Origin: a virus
Strand: one strand, 5' to 3'
Length of the DNA: 25,134 bases
IMG/VR virus record: IMGVR_UViG_3300003409_000275
Span: 1 to 25,134 of that record
The notes under the pieces were generated by a model. The model searched no databases and was not told the DNA's origin. It saw only the letters and a list, made by a program, of their open reading frames with translations. Both the position numbers and the translations under genes were made by a program. Of the stretch, positions 1 to 7,717 are shown one piece after another; the stretch's first letter is position 1, and each line of letters starts with the position of its first letter.

Positions 1-11
1 TATGAAGAAAA

Positions 12-275
12 ATGGATGATATAAATTTTGATTTTGGTTTTACTGCAGTCGATGAAGATGAACTGGAAACGGTTCAGGTTCTCGCACAGAAATCCCAAGA
101 GACTTCCCAAACTGCACAGCAGATGGAAGATAAGTTAAACAAACTATACAATGCAGTACTTCCACTGCTCTCAAATCTGAAGAAGAATCCAGAGAAAGAT
201 TACATCTACTGGCCTCATCGTACAGAAAAAATTGAGCAGTTTGAAGAAGTGATTTTCAGGATAGTTAATGAGTGA
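12..275 (+). CDS. small protein at the gp16 position, upstream of the large terminase
   Basis: This 87-residue protein has an acidic N-terminus (residues 1-20), a predicted helical, Gln/Lys/Glu-rich middle (about 22-60) and a C-terminal segment with the motif KDYIYWPHR (63-71). In T4 the small terminase subunit gp16 immediately precedes gp17, so position suggests a packaging role. However, it is much shorter than T4 gp16 (about 164 aa), and I see no residue-level signature of that family. I recall similar small proteins carrying a DYIYWP motif in front of gp17 in marine T4-like phages, where they are usually left hypothetical. The stop overlaps the gp17 start by 8 bp, consistent with translational coupling. 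The 11 bases before the ATG are too few to judge its promoter. Confidence 0.75.
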   Translation: MDDINFDFGFTAVDEDELETVQVLAQKSQETSQTAQQMEDKLNKLYNAVLPLLSNLKKNPEKDYIYWPHRTEKIEQFEEVIFRIVNE

Positions 276-1905
276 TGATGTCGTTCTTGGTAAGGGTGAG
301 AATTATCTAGGTAACCCTAACCTAAAAAGATCAAACGTAGAACTTGGATTTACACAAGAGCAACTTGAAGAATATGTCAAGTGTGCTAATGATCCACTAT
401 ACTTCATTGAAAGTTATGTAAAGATTGTCAATCTGGATGATGGTTTCGTACCATTTAAGATGTACGACTTCCAGAAGAAGATGATTGAAACCTTTCATGA
501 TAACCGTTTCTCTATATGTAAAGTACCTCGACAGTCTGGTAAGACCACATCGGTTGGTGCTTACATTCTATGGTACGTTCTCTTTAATGACAATCAGAAC
601 GTAGCAATCCTTGCAAACAAAGGTGGTCTTGCTCGTGACATTTTGAGTAAGATTCAACTTGCGTTTGAAGCACTTCCTAAGTGGATGCAACAGGGTGTAA
701 AGATTTGGAACAAGGGTAACATCGAACTAGAGAATGGTTCTAAGATTGTAGCATCGTCTACATCTGGTACAGCAGTTCGTGGTGGATCGTACAACCTTGT
801 ATTCCTCGATGAGTTTGCATTCGTACCTTTTAACGTAGCAGAAGACTTCTTCCGTTCTGTATATCCTACCATTACATCTGGTAAGAGTACAAAAGTATTC
901 ATCGTTTCTACTCCAAACGGTATGAACCACTTCTACAAGATGTGGACAGAAGCGGAAGAGAAACGATCATCTTACGTTCCAATCGAAGTTAACTGGTACG
1001 ATATCCCAGGCAGGGATGAGAATTTTAAAGAAGAGACAATCAAAAACACCTCACAAGAACAGTGGGAACAGGAATTTGAATGTCAGTTCTTAGGTTCGTC
1101 TAATACACTGATCAACGTTAACACTCTACGAAATCTAGCACATAAACAACCAATCCACGCTAAAGATGGATTGCGCATGTATGTTCAACCTGAAGAAAAT
1201 AGAGATTACTTCATGACAGTGGATACCTCTCGTGGGGTAGGTATTGACTATTCTGCATTTACTGTCATTGATATCACAGAGGTTCCGTATCGAGTTGTTT
1301 GTACTTACAGGAACAATGAGATATCACCACTATTATATCCAAACATCATTAACAAAGTTGGTAGAATTTACAACGAAGCATATGTGATGGTTGAGGTTAA
1401 TGATATTGGTGCGCAAATCGCTGATATCCTAAATAGTGAACTAGAGTATGAGAATCTATTATCATCTACTTGGAAAGGACGTTCAGGTCAGGTGATTGGG
1501 GGTGGTTTCTCAAAACAAGCACAACTTGGTATTCGTACTACCAAGCAGGTTAAGCGTCAAGGGTGTGCTACTCTAAAAGATTTAATTGAACAAAGAAAAT
1601 TGATCGTTGAGGATTTTGAGATCATCAACGAATTATCCACATTTGTATCGAAGAACGCTTCTTATGAAGCAGAAGATGGGGGTCATGATGACCTTGCAAT
1701 GTGTCTAGTAATGTTTTCTTGGGTAACAGGACAACCGTATTTCCAAGAGATTACAGACGTAAATATACGTCAAAGACTACATGCAGACAAGATGCAAATG
1801 ATTGAGGATGAATTGACACCATTTGGATTTATCAGTACTGGTGGAGAGGTTGTAGAATCTTTTGTAGATGAAACAGGTGATCGTTGGTTTGGTGCTGATT
1901 GGTAA
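268..1905 (+). CDS. 17: terminase large subunit gp17 (packaging ATPase-nuclease)
   Basis: Motor and headful nuclease that drives DNA into the prohead through the portal. The 545 residues show both halves of the family. The N-terminal ATPase has Walker A PRQSGKTT (87-94), Walker B LVFLDE (177-182) and a coupling motif STPNG (214-218). The C-terminal RNase H-like nuclease has acidic residues D319 (in MTVDTSRG), E376 (in VEVND) and D474/D475 (in HDDLAM), matching the T4 D401/E458/D542 pattern. Length is a little under T4 gp17 (610 aa). The ATG overlaps the previous stop by 8 bp. It would act with the gp16 equivalent and the gp20 portal. The gene is intact and the call is secure. Confidence 0.97.
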   Translation: MSDDVVLGKGENYLGNPNLKRSNVELGFTQEQLEEYVKCANDPLYFIESYVKIVNLDDGFVPFKMYDFQKKMIETFHDNRFSICKVPRQSGKTTSVGAYILWYVLFNDNQNVAILANKGGLARDILSKIQLAFEALPKWMQQGVKIWNKGNIELENGSKIVASSTSGTAVRGGSYNLVFLDEFAFVPFNVAEDFFRSVYPTITSGKSTKVFIVSTPNGMNHFYKMWTEAEEKRSSYVPIEVNWYDIPGRDENFKEETIKNTSQEQWEQEFECQFLGSSNTLINVNTLRNLAHKQPIHAKDGLRMYVQPEENRDYFMTVDTSRGVGIDYSAFTVIDITEVPYRVVCTYRNNEISPLLYPNIINKVGRIYNEAYVMVEVNDIGAQIADILNSELEYENLLSSTWKGRSGQVIGGGFSKQAQLGIRTTKQVKRQGCATLKDLIEQRKLIVEDFEIINELSTFVSKNASYEAEDGGHDDLAMCLVMFSWVTGQPYFQEITDVNIRQRLHADKMQMIEDELTPFGFISTGGEVVESFVDETGDRWFGADW

Positions 1906-1917
1906 AGATGGCGATTT

Positions 1918-1925
1918 TATAAATA
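1918..1925 (+). promoter_or_regulatory. T4-type late promoter upstream of gp18
   Basis: Perfect TATAAATA octamer 13 bases after the gp17 stop. In T4 this element is the -10 site recognised by gp55-directed RNA polymerase, and gp55 is encoded in this window. It gives a leader of roughly 55 bases before gp18. Confidence 0.85.
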
Positions 1926-1956
1926 TCATAAGAGCAATCTAAAATATTTGAATTTT

Positions 1957-1968
1957 ACACTATAGTGT
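1957..1968. repeat. 12-bp perfect palindrome in the gp18 leader
   Basis: ACACTATAGTGT is its own reverse complement and sits between the late promoter and the ribosome binding site (GAAGGAG, about 1974-1980). It has no loop, so a DNA site or a weak RNA structure is possible; no function is known to me. Confidence 0.4.
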
Positions 1969-1987
1969 TAATCGAAGGAGCAAAACG

Positions 1988-3886
1988 ATGGCATTTCAAC
2001 TATCACCTGGCGTGCAAGTACAAGAAGTCGATCTGACTAATGTTGTACCTGCCGTTGCAACAACTGCAGGTGCTACTGCAGGTTTGTTCAAATGGGGTCC
2101 TGTTGGAGAAGTTGTTACGGTTTCAACCGAAGGTGAACTTGCGAGAGTTTTCGGTGAACCTGATGACGACACTTATCAGTACTTCTTTACTGCGGCGAAC
2201 TTCCTCGCTTACGGTAATAATCTTCAGGTAGTTCGTGTATCTGCATCTGCAGACATTAACGCGACTACAGGTACAGCAGGTGTTCTTGTAAAGAATACTT
2301 CACACTACGAAACTCTTGCGGCATCAACCTTCTCATCTGTTAGTGCAGAGTTTGTTGCTAAGTATGCTGGCGCACTTGGAAACTCTTTGACAGTTTCACT
2401 TTGTCAATCAGCAGATGCATTCTCAAAAGCGAATGTTGCAACTGTTGTAACCTCAAATGCTATCGGTGCAACTACTGTTGTTCTTGAAACTGGAGGTCCT
2501 GATATTGCTGTTGGTGATATCGTTACCTTTGAAGGTCAAACAACTGAATACACAGTAACCGCAAAACCAGACGCAGGTTCAGTGACTATCTCTCCTGCTC
2601 TAGTAGCGGCAGTTGATGGTACTACCACTCCAGTAAATGTCTCTGTTGAATGGGCATATGCTACTGAGTTTGACGCGGCGCCAGGCACTTCTGCTCACGC
2701 AACACGTTTCGGTGGTTCTAATGATGAAATGCACATTATCGTAATTGATCGCACTGGTGCAATCTCTGGTACACCTAACACAGTTCTTGAGAAGTTTGCT
2801 AACGTTTCTGTTGCTAACAATGCTAAGAACTCTGACGGTACTACTAACTACTATGTCAACGTTGTTAATAACTCTTCAAACTACATTTGGTTTGGTGATC
2901 ATTACGCACAGTTGGATGGTGATGTTGACGCAACAGGTTCAGCGGCAACAGTAAATAACGCATGGTCACACACTTCACGTTTACCATTCTACGATGATTT
3001 TGCATTCGGTGTTGATGCTACAACTGCTAGTGACGCTGATCTGCAAAATGCATATGCATTGTTCGCAAACGATGAGTTGTTTGACATCTCTATCATTCCA
3101 GTCGGTCCTGCAGGATCAACAACTGCAAAGTGGGTTGTCGATAATGTCGCAGAAGTTCGTAAAGACTGTATGGTATTCTTGTCACCAGAACTTTCTGATG
3201 ATGAAGCATCAAAGGTTACAGCATTCCGTGATACAGCAAATATCAACTCTTCTTACGCAGTAATGGATTCTGGTTGGAAATACCAGTATGACCGTTACAA
3301 TGACGTATACCGTTGGGTTCCATTGAATGGTGACGTTGCAGGTTGTGCGGTTCGCACTGACTTGGTTGCTGATGCATGGTTCTCACCTGCAGGTTACAAC
3401 CGTGGACAGATCAAGAACGCAGTTAAACTTCTGGTTAACCCAGACAAGACTGATCGTGACAATCTGTACAAGAAGCAGGTTAACCCAGTTGTATCATTCC
3501 CTGGGCAGGGAATCGTTTTATTCGGTGATAAGACAATGTTGACTTCTGCATCTGCATTTGATCGAATCAATGTACGCAGACTGTTCATCGTTCTTGAAAA
3601 AGCGATTGCAACTGCCGCTAAGTTCCAGTTGTTTGAATTCAACGATACATTCACACGCGCTAACTTCCGCAACTTGGTTGAACCATTCTTGCGTGACGTA
3701 CAAGGTCGCCGTGGTATCACTGATTTCAAAGTAGTCTGTGACGAAACTAATAACACCTCACAGGTTATTGACAGCAATGAGTTTGTTGCAGATATCTACA
3801 TCAAACCTGCTCGTTCAATCAACTTCATCACTCTGAAATTCGTTGCTACTCGCACTGGAATTTCGTTTGAAGAAACTGGTGTTTAA
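1988..3886 (+). CDS. 18: contractile tail sheath protein gp18
   Basis: Forms the contractile sheath around the tail tube. The 632-residue length is close to T4 gp18 (659). The N-terminus, beginning MAFQLSPGVQVQEVDLT, has the typical sheath opening, followed by a G-rich stretch leading to FKWGPVGE. The conserved C-terminal sheath domain is recognisable in GDKTML, INVRRLFIVLEKAI and the segment near 565-590 (FEFNDTFTRANFRNLVEPFL). The middle third (about residues 95-260) is Thr/Val/Ala-rich and is probably the variable surface-exposed domain. A strong ribosome binding site (GAAGGAG) lies 7 bases before the ATG, and a late promoter lies further upstream. The tail tube gene follows 37 bases downstream. 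Confidence 0.95.
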   Translation: MAFQLSPGVQVQEVDLTNVVPAVATTAGATAGLFKWGPVGEVVTVSTEGELARVFGEPDDDTYQYFFTAANFLAYGNNLQVVRVSASADINATTGTAGVLVKNTSHYETLAASTFSSVSAEFVAKYAGALGNSLTVSLCQSADAFSKANVATVVTSNAIGATTVVLETGGPDIAVGDIVTFEGQTTEYTVTAKPDAGSVTISPALVAAVDGTTTPVNVSVEWAYATEFDAAPGTSAHATRFGGSNDEMHIIVIDRTGAISGTPNTVLEKFANVSVANNAKNSDGTTNYYVNVVNNSSNYIWFGDHYAQLDGDVDATGSAATVNNAWSHTSRLPFYDDFAFGVDATTASDADLQNAYALFANDELFDISIIPVGPAGSTTAKWVVDNVAEVRKDCMVFLSPELSDDEASKVTAFRDTANINSSYAVMDSGWKYQYDRYNDVYRWVPLNGDVAGCAVRTDLVADAWFSPAGYNRGQIKNAVKLLVNPDKTDRDNLYKKQVNPVVSFPGQGIVLFGDKTMLTSASAFDRINVRRLFIVLEKAIATAAKFQLFEFNDTFTRANFRNLVEPFLRDVQGRRGITDFKVVCDETNNTSQVIDSNEFVADIYIKPARSINFITLKFVATRTGISFEETGV

Positions 3887-3888
3887 GA

Positions 3889-3896
3889 GATAAATA
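3889..3896 (+). promoter_or_regulatory. probable late promoter upstream of gp19
   Basis: GATAAATA differs by one base from the late octamer TATAAATA and lies just after the gp18 stop, 27 bases before the gp19 ATG. Its position matches the other late promoters of the window; the mismatch suggests a weaker element. Confidence 0.55.
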
Positions 3897-3923
3897 GATA
3901 AAAGGAATCAGGAGAAAAATACA

Positions 3924-4493
3924 ATGGCATCAATTTCGGATTTTAAATCGAGACTGATCGGTGGTGGTGTAAGAGCAAACCAATTTAGGGTTACTCTTTC
4001 ATTCCCTACTTATGTCAGTGGTGCTGTTGCTGGCGTTGCAGGAAGAGATGCGGAGTTCTTATGTAAGGGCGCCGCACTCCCTGGCAGTGTTATCAACAAT
4101 ACACCAGTTAACTACCGTGGTCGGATAGTCAACTTTGCAGGGGAGCGTACATTTAACCCTTGGACAATCACAGTTTATGCTGATACTAACTTTGCTATTC
4201 GCGATGCGATGGAAATTTGGCAGAATGGTATCAACAATAATGAATCAAACCGTGGTCTTCCAAACCCATCTGCATACATGGTTGACTTGACAGTTGAGCA
4301 ATTAGATCGTAACGAATCAGTCATCAAAACTTATGTTTTGAAAGATGCTTTCCCAACCAATATTGGTGAGATGGCACTTGACTTTGGTACTAACGATGCG
4401 ATTGCTGAATTCACCGTAGAGTTCACTTACCAATACTTTGAGTCACTTGGTGGTGCTTTAGGTGGAAACACAACTACAGACACTACTCTATAA
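3924..4493 (+). CDS. 19: tail tube protein gp19
   Basis: Subunit of the inner tail tube that stacks inside the gp18 sheath. The 189 residues (T4 gp19 is 163) begin with MASISDFKSRLIGGGVRANQ, typical of the family. They continue with the tube-fold blocks FLCKGAALPGSVINNTPVNY, GRIVNFAGERTFNPWTITVY and a final EFTVEFTYQYFE beta segment. A ribosome binding site (CAGGAG) lies about 10 bases before the ATG. The gene sits between sheath and portal genes as in T4. Its C-terminal tail after the last beta strand (GGALGGNTTTDTTL) is Gly/Thr-rich and probably disordered. Confidence 0.95.
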   Translation: MASISDFKSRLIGGGVRANQFRVTLSFPTYVSGAVAGVAGRDAEFLCKGAALPGSVINNTPVNYRGRIVNFAGERTFNPWTITVYADTNFAIRDAMEIWQNGINNNESNRGLPNPSAYMVDLTVEQLDRNESVIKTYVLKDAFPTNIGEMALDFGTNDAIAEFTVEFTYQYFESLGGALGGNTTTDTTL

Positions 4494-4527
4494 ACCGTAC
4501 TAAATAGTACAAAGAACAGTTTATAGA
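4487..4527 (+). repeat. nested inverted repeat spanning the gp19 stop and gp20 leader
   Basis: An outer 9-bp perfect stem (TCTATAAAC at 4487-4495 pairing with GTTTATAGA at 4519-4527) encloses an inner 5-bp stem (GTACT at 4497-4501, AGTAC at 4506-4510) with loop AAAT. It covers the gp19 TAA and ends directly before the gp20 ribosome binding site. There is no T-tract after it, so it is not a standard terminator. It could be an mRNA processing or translation-control structure. Confidence 0.55.
4499..4506 (+). promoter_or_regulatory. possible weak late promoter upstream of gp20
   Basis: ACTAAATA keeps the TAAATA core of the late octamer but has two mismatches. It is placed 33 bases before the gp20 ATG. 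It lies within the inner hairpin of the inverted repeat, so its conservation may have another reason. Confidence 0.3.
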
Positions 4528-4539
4528 CAGGAACATATA

Positions 4540-6048
4540 ATGGCAGTGAATATTTTAGGTTTCACCATTGGGAAAGAAGAGAAGGCGGATAAGAACGATT
4601 TTATCCTGCCTTCCCCTGATGATGGACAAATTACTACCGCAGGTTCTGGACACTTTGGTACATACGTTGATATCGCGAACACTGGTACTTCCGAATTGGA
4701 ACATATCCAGAAATATCGCGAGGTATCTTTGTTTCCAGAATGTGATGCGGCAATTGATGATATTGTTAATGAAGCAATTGTTTCTGATGAGGATGCGAGA
4801 TCAGTATCACTAGTTTTAGATGATACTGGTCTTTCCCCTAATATCAAGAAAAAGATTAGAGAAGAATATGACAACATTCTACGTCTTCTCGACTTCAATA
4901 AAAAAGGACACGATCTCTTCCGTAGATGGTATGTAGATGGGCGTCTTTATTTCCATAAAGTAGTCGATACTTCAAATCCAAAAGAAGGTATCAAAAAACT
5001 CCGTATGATTGATCCACGAAGCATCAAGTATGTTCGTGAGGTAAATAAAGAACAGAATAAGTCTACTGGAGTTGACTATATTAAAGATATTCAAGAGTAC
5101 TTCCTGTACTCAGAGAATAACGTACTTTACAATCCAGTGACAAATAAGTCGTCAACAGATATGATCAAACTGACCAAAGATTCTGTTGCATATGTTCCAT
5201 CTGGTATCACAGATTTGAACACAAACAAAGTCATTGGATACTTGCACAAAGCAATCAAACCTGTTAACCAACTCCGTATGATGGAAGATGCTGTTGTCAT
5301 CTACCGCATTGCTCGCGCACCAGAGCGCAGAGTATTCTACGTTGACGTTGGTAACCTACCTAAGCAGAAAGCAGAACAATACCTCAAGGGTATTATGAAC
5401 CAGTTCCGAAATAAACTCGTTTATAACGGTGACACTGGTGAGATTCAAGATGACAAGAAACACATGTCAATGCTTGAAGATTTCTGGATGCCTCGTAGAG
5501 AAGGTGGTCGTGGTACTGAGATCAGCACACTTGGTGGTGGTCAGAATCTAGGTGAGATCGAAGACATTGAGTACTTCAAGCGTAAGTTGTTCCTTGCACT
5601 GAACGTACCACAGTCTCGTATGCAACCAGAGTCTGGATTCCAACTTGGTCGTGCAACTGAGATCAACCGTGACGAAGTTAAATTCAATAAGTTTGTTGGT
5701 CGTTTGCGTAAGCGTTTCAACGAACTGTTCCAAGATTTGTTAAAGACTCAATTGATCCTCAAAGGTATTATCACTGAGGATGATTGGATTCAACTCAAAG
5801 AACAAATCAGATACGACTATCTGCGAGACAATGCATTCGCAGAATTAAAGAACGCGGAGATCATCCGTGAGCGTCTGAGTCTGTTGCGCGATATGGATGA
5901 ATATGTCGGTAAGTACTATTCAGTCGAATGGGTTCGTAAGAACGTACTCAAGCAGACTGATGATGACATCGAATACATAGACAAACAGATCAATGATGAA
6001 AAAGACAAATATCCTGATGAAGAAGAAGATGAAGAAGGTGGATTCTAA
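4540..6048 (+). CDS. 20: portal vertex protein gp20
   Basis: Dodecameric portal through which DNA enters the head, and the nucleation point of prohead assembly. The 502 residues (T4 gp20 is 524) carry the conserved central region: GYLHKAIKPVNQLRMMEDA, YRIARAPERRVFYVDVGNLP and a DFWMPRREGGRGTEISTLGG block. The helical segment NVPQSRMQPESGFQLGRATE follows. These are hallmark gp20 sequences, widely used as marine myovirus markers. The C-terminus is strongly acidic (DEEEDEEGGF). The stop and the gp67 start overlap by one base (TAATG). A ribosome binding site (AGGA, 4529-4532) precedes the ATG. Confidence 0.97.
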   Translation: MAVNILGFTIGKEEKADKNDFILPSPDDGQITTAGSGHFGTYVDIANTGTSELEHIQKYREVSLFPECDAAIDDIVNEAIVSDEDARSVSLVLDDTGLSPNIKKKIREEYDNILRLLDFNKKGHDLFRRWYVDGRLYFHKVVDTSNPKEGIKKLRMIDPRSIKYVREVNKEQNKSTGVDYIKDIQEYFLYSENNVLYNPVTNKSSTDMIKLTKDSVAYVPSGITDLNTNKVIGYLHKAIKPVNQLRMMEDAVVIYRIARAPERRVFYVDVGNLPKQKAEQYLKGIMNQFRNKLVYNGDTGEIQDDKKHMSMLEDFWMPRREGGRGTEISTLGGGQNLGEIEDIEYFKRKLFLALNVPQSRMQPESGFQLGRATEINRDEVKFNKFVGRLRKRFNELFQDLLKTQLILKGIITEDDWIQLKEQIRYDYLRDNAFAELKNAEIIRERLSLLRDMDEYVGKYYSVEWVRKNVLKQTDDDIEYIDKQINDEKDKYPDEEEDEEGGF

Positions 6049-6224
6049 TGAGTGAACTAGTAAGACGTTTGATTGATGATGTTGATGGTAACGACTTGGT
6101 TGCCGCAGAAAAAACATTTACAGATGTGATGGCAGACAAAGTAAGTACTGCTCTCGCAGACAAAAAGATTGAAGTAGCAAAAAACTTTATTGCTACTCCA
6201 CAAGCACCTGCAGAAGAGGAATAA
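6048..6224 (+). CDS. 67: prohead core protein gp67-like (58 aa)
   Basis: A short ORF of 58 codons starting on the last base of the gp20 stop (TAATG). The protein has the gp67-type pattern seen in marine T4-like phages: LVRRLIDDVDGNDLVAAEKTF, then MADKVSTALADKKIEVAKNF, then a short acidic tail APAEEE. T4 gp67 (80 aa) is a minor internal scaffold protein processed by gp21 and needed for correct prohead shape. Position directly after gp20 is identical to T4. It is shorter than T4 gp67 and easily missed by gene callers. The identification rests on position plus overall pattern. Confidence 0.8.
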   Translation: MSELVRRLIDDVDGNDLVAAEKTFTDVMADKVSTALADKKIEVAKNFIATPQAPAEEE

Positions 6225-6227
6225 GAG

Positions 6228-6653
6228 ATGTCAACTACATTTAGCGAAATGAGAAAATCACTCCGTGAAGGTGTAGTTGAATCTTCCAAAGGGGAACTCC
6301 TTGAAAATGCAGATGAACTTGAGATGATGAAAGGTCAAGTTAAATCAATGCGTCATTTTCTAGATGGTATTGATGAGCATCTTTCTATGATCCAAGATTC
6401 TGAAGAATGGTTTCAGAATAAGTTAACAAAAGCGCACACCCAATTGCAAACGATGTACAGTTATGCAAAAGGTAAAGATATCAATGAGCGTGAGTTAACT
6501 AGTGCGGAGAAAAAAGAAGTGGAAAAGGTTGCTAAAGAATTACCAGACGATGATTTTAAAAAGCGTTACGGTGACAAATGGTTGTCCGTAAAGATTGCAA
6601 CTGCTACGAACATCGTCAAAAATAAGAAAAAAGATTCTGAAAAGAATAAATAA
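6228..6653 (+). CDS. 68: gp68-like prohead core protein
   Basis: A 141-residue, highly charged, mostly helical protein, the same length as T4 gp68 (141 aa) and in the T4 gp68 position between gp67 and gp21. It contains EMMKGQVKSMRHFLDGIDEH (about 33-52), a helical middle, and a C-terminal segment FKKRYGDKWLSVKIATATNI before a lysine-rich tail. Similar C-terminal KRYG...ATAT segments occur in proteins I recall at this locus of marine T4-like phages. T4 gp68 is an internal core protein processed by gp21. Identification is by position and composition rather than a decisive motif. It starts 3 bases after the gp67 stop. Confidence 0.65.
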   Translation: MSTTFSEMRKSLREGVVESSKGELLENADELEMMKGQVKSMRHFLDGIDEHLSMIQDSEEWFQNKLTKAHTQLQTMYSYAKGKDINERELTSAEKKEVEKVAKELPDDDFKKRYGDKWLSVKIATATNIVKNKKKDSEKNK

Positions 6654-6661
6654 TATAAATA
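6654..6661 (+). promoter_or_regulatory. T4-type late promoter before the 117-aa gene
   Basis: Perfect TATAAATA beginning on the base after the gp68-like stop, 19 bases before the ATG at 6681. It would drive the 117-aa gene and gp21 with a very short leader. Confidence 0.8.
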
Positions 6662-6680
6662 GTCCACAGGTTATTAAATA

Positions 6681-7034
6681 ATGGCAACTAAGAGTTTATT
6701 GAGAGCGACAAACACTGAAGCAGTAATTCAGATTACTGGTGCGGGTGTACAGGAAGATGTGATCATTAGTCTTGCTACTGATATTCTAGCAACTGGTGAT
6801 ACAGTCACAACTCCTTCAGTGTCAATCTCAACGATTCAGCATTCTGTTTCGACAGGTGCATTAGTTGCTAGGGTTACAGCACCAAACATTACACCAATCG
6901 TTACGGTGACTGGTAGTGGTGTTTTGACTAACACTGGTCAGTTCAACTTTAGTGGTGAACCGACTAAAGATTTGTTAGTAAGAATTGAACAGGGTACGGT
7001 TACCCTCACATTACGAAAAGAGTCTGGGTACTAA
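6681..7034 (+). CDS. unrecognised beta-rich protein between gp68 and gp21
   Basis: I do not recognise this 117-residue protein. It is rich in Thr, Val, Ile and Ser, with alternating hydrophobic residues (VIQITGAGVQEDVIISLATD, then VARVTAPNITPIVTVTGSG), which suggests an all-beta, perhaps Ig-like or jelly-roll, domain. It has no signal peptide, membrane segment or cysteine. T4 has no gene between 68 and 21. It has its own perfect late promoter and is followed after one base by gp21, so a virion or head-assembly role is likely from context. A capsid decoration or head accessory protein is one possibility. Only a weak ribosome binding site (CAGG, spacing about 10) is visible. Confidence 0.8.
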   Translation: MATKSLLRATNTEAVIQITGAGVQEDVIISLATDILATGDTVTTPSVSISTIQHSVSTGALVARVTAPNITPIVTVTGSGVLTNTGQFNFSGEPTKDLLVRIEQGTVTLTLRKESGY

Positions 7035-7035
7035 T

Positions 7036-7680
7036 ATGAAACTTATTAAAGAAGAAATTACTAACGTAGAATTTCTTACCGAAGAAAAGAATGGTAAGAA
7101 AGACTACTTTATTGAAGGCATCTTCATGCAGTCGGAACTAAAGAACCGTAATGGTCGTAAGTATCCGAAGGCAGTTATGGAGAAAGAAGTCAAGCGTTAT
7201 AATGACGAAATTGTTAGTAAGAAAAGAGCGTTTGGTGAACTAGGACATCCCGATGGTCCTACGATCAATCTTGAGCGTGTATCACACCTTATCACATCAC
7301 TAGAAATGGACGGTAATAACGTCATGGGTCGTGCTAAGATATTAGATACTCCTTATGGTAAGATTGTGAAAAATTTGATGGACGAAGGCGCTACTCTTGG
7401 GGTTTCCTCGCGAGGGATGGGTTCTATTGCATCCAAAGCAGGAGTTCAAGAGGTGCAAGGTGATTTTTATCTTGCAACTGCGGCAGATATCGTTGCTGAT
7501 CCTTCAGCACCAGATGCTTTTGTATCTGGTATCATGGAAGGTAAGGAATGGGTCTGGGATAACGGCATCATCAAAGAAGTCGAGATCGAACAGTACAAAC
7601 AAGAAATTGAGCGTACTAAAAGAAAAGCACTCGCAGAAGCGCAAGCGAGAGTGTTTACAGATTTCTTGAAAAAACTTTAA
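7036..7680 (+). CDS. 21: prohead core protease gp21
   Basis: Serine protease that matures the prohead by cutting scaffold and capsid proteins. I chose the ATG at 7036 (214 aa), one base after the previous stop, because homologs start MKLIKEE-like. An upstream in-frame TTG at 6985 would extend it into the preceding gene. The catalytic region is clear: KNRNGRKYP (36-44), GELGHPDGPTINLERVSH with H71, LGVSSRGMGS with S124/S125, and AADIVADPSAPDA holding candidate aspartates D151/D155. This fits the His-Ser-Asp arrangement of the T4-type prohead protease family (herpesvirus assemblin fold). T4 gp21 is 212 aa. The C-terminal 30 residues are charged and helical. Confidence 0.95.
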   Translation: MKLIKEEITNVEFLTEEKNGKKDYFIEGIFMQSELKNRNGRKYPKAVMEKEVKRYNDEIVSKKRAFGELGHPDGPTINLERVSHLITSLEMDGNNVMGRAKILDTPYGKIVKNLMDEGATLGVSSRGMGSIASKAGVQEVQGDFYLATAADIVADPSAPDAFVSGIMEGKEWVWDNGIIKEVEIEQYKQEIERTKRKALAEAQARVFTDFLKKL

Positions 7681-7681
7681 T

Positions 7682-7689
7682 TATAAATA
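7682..7689 (+). promoter_or_regulatory. T4-type late promoter upstream of gp22
   Basis: Perfect TATAAATA starting 2 bases after the gp21 stop and 29 bases before the gp22 ATG. A good ribosome binding site (AAGGAG) follows at about 7705-7710. Confidence 0.85.
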
Positions 7690-7717
7690 ATTAACTAATA
7701 AGGTAAGGAGCATCCTA

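Noticed and set aside
1755-1770. Inverted repeat GACGT...ACGTC within gp17 as a regulatory site
   Set aside because: Short arms inside coding sequence with no nearby gene start; likely chance.
1958-1965. CACTATAG resembling the end of a T7 RNA polymerase promoter
   Set aside because: Only this 8-base part matches; the upstream recognition part is missing, and no single-subunit RNA polymerase is seen. It is explained by the palindrome.
2989-3777. Several reverse-strand frames under gp18
   Set aside because: They lie wholly within the strongly supported sheath gene, lack start signals and show no domain pattern.
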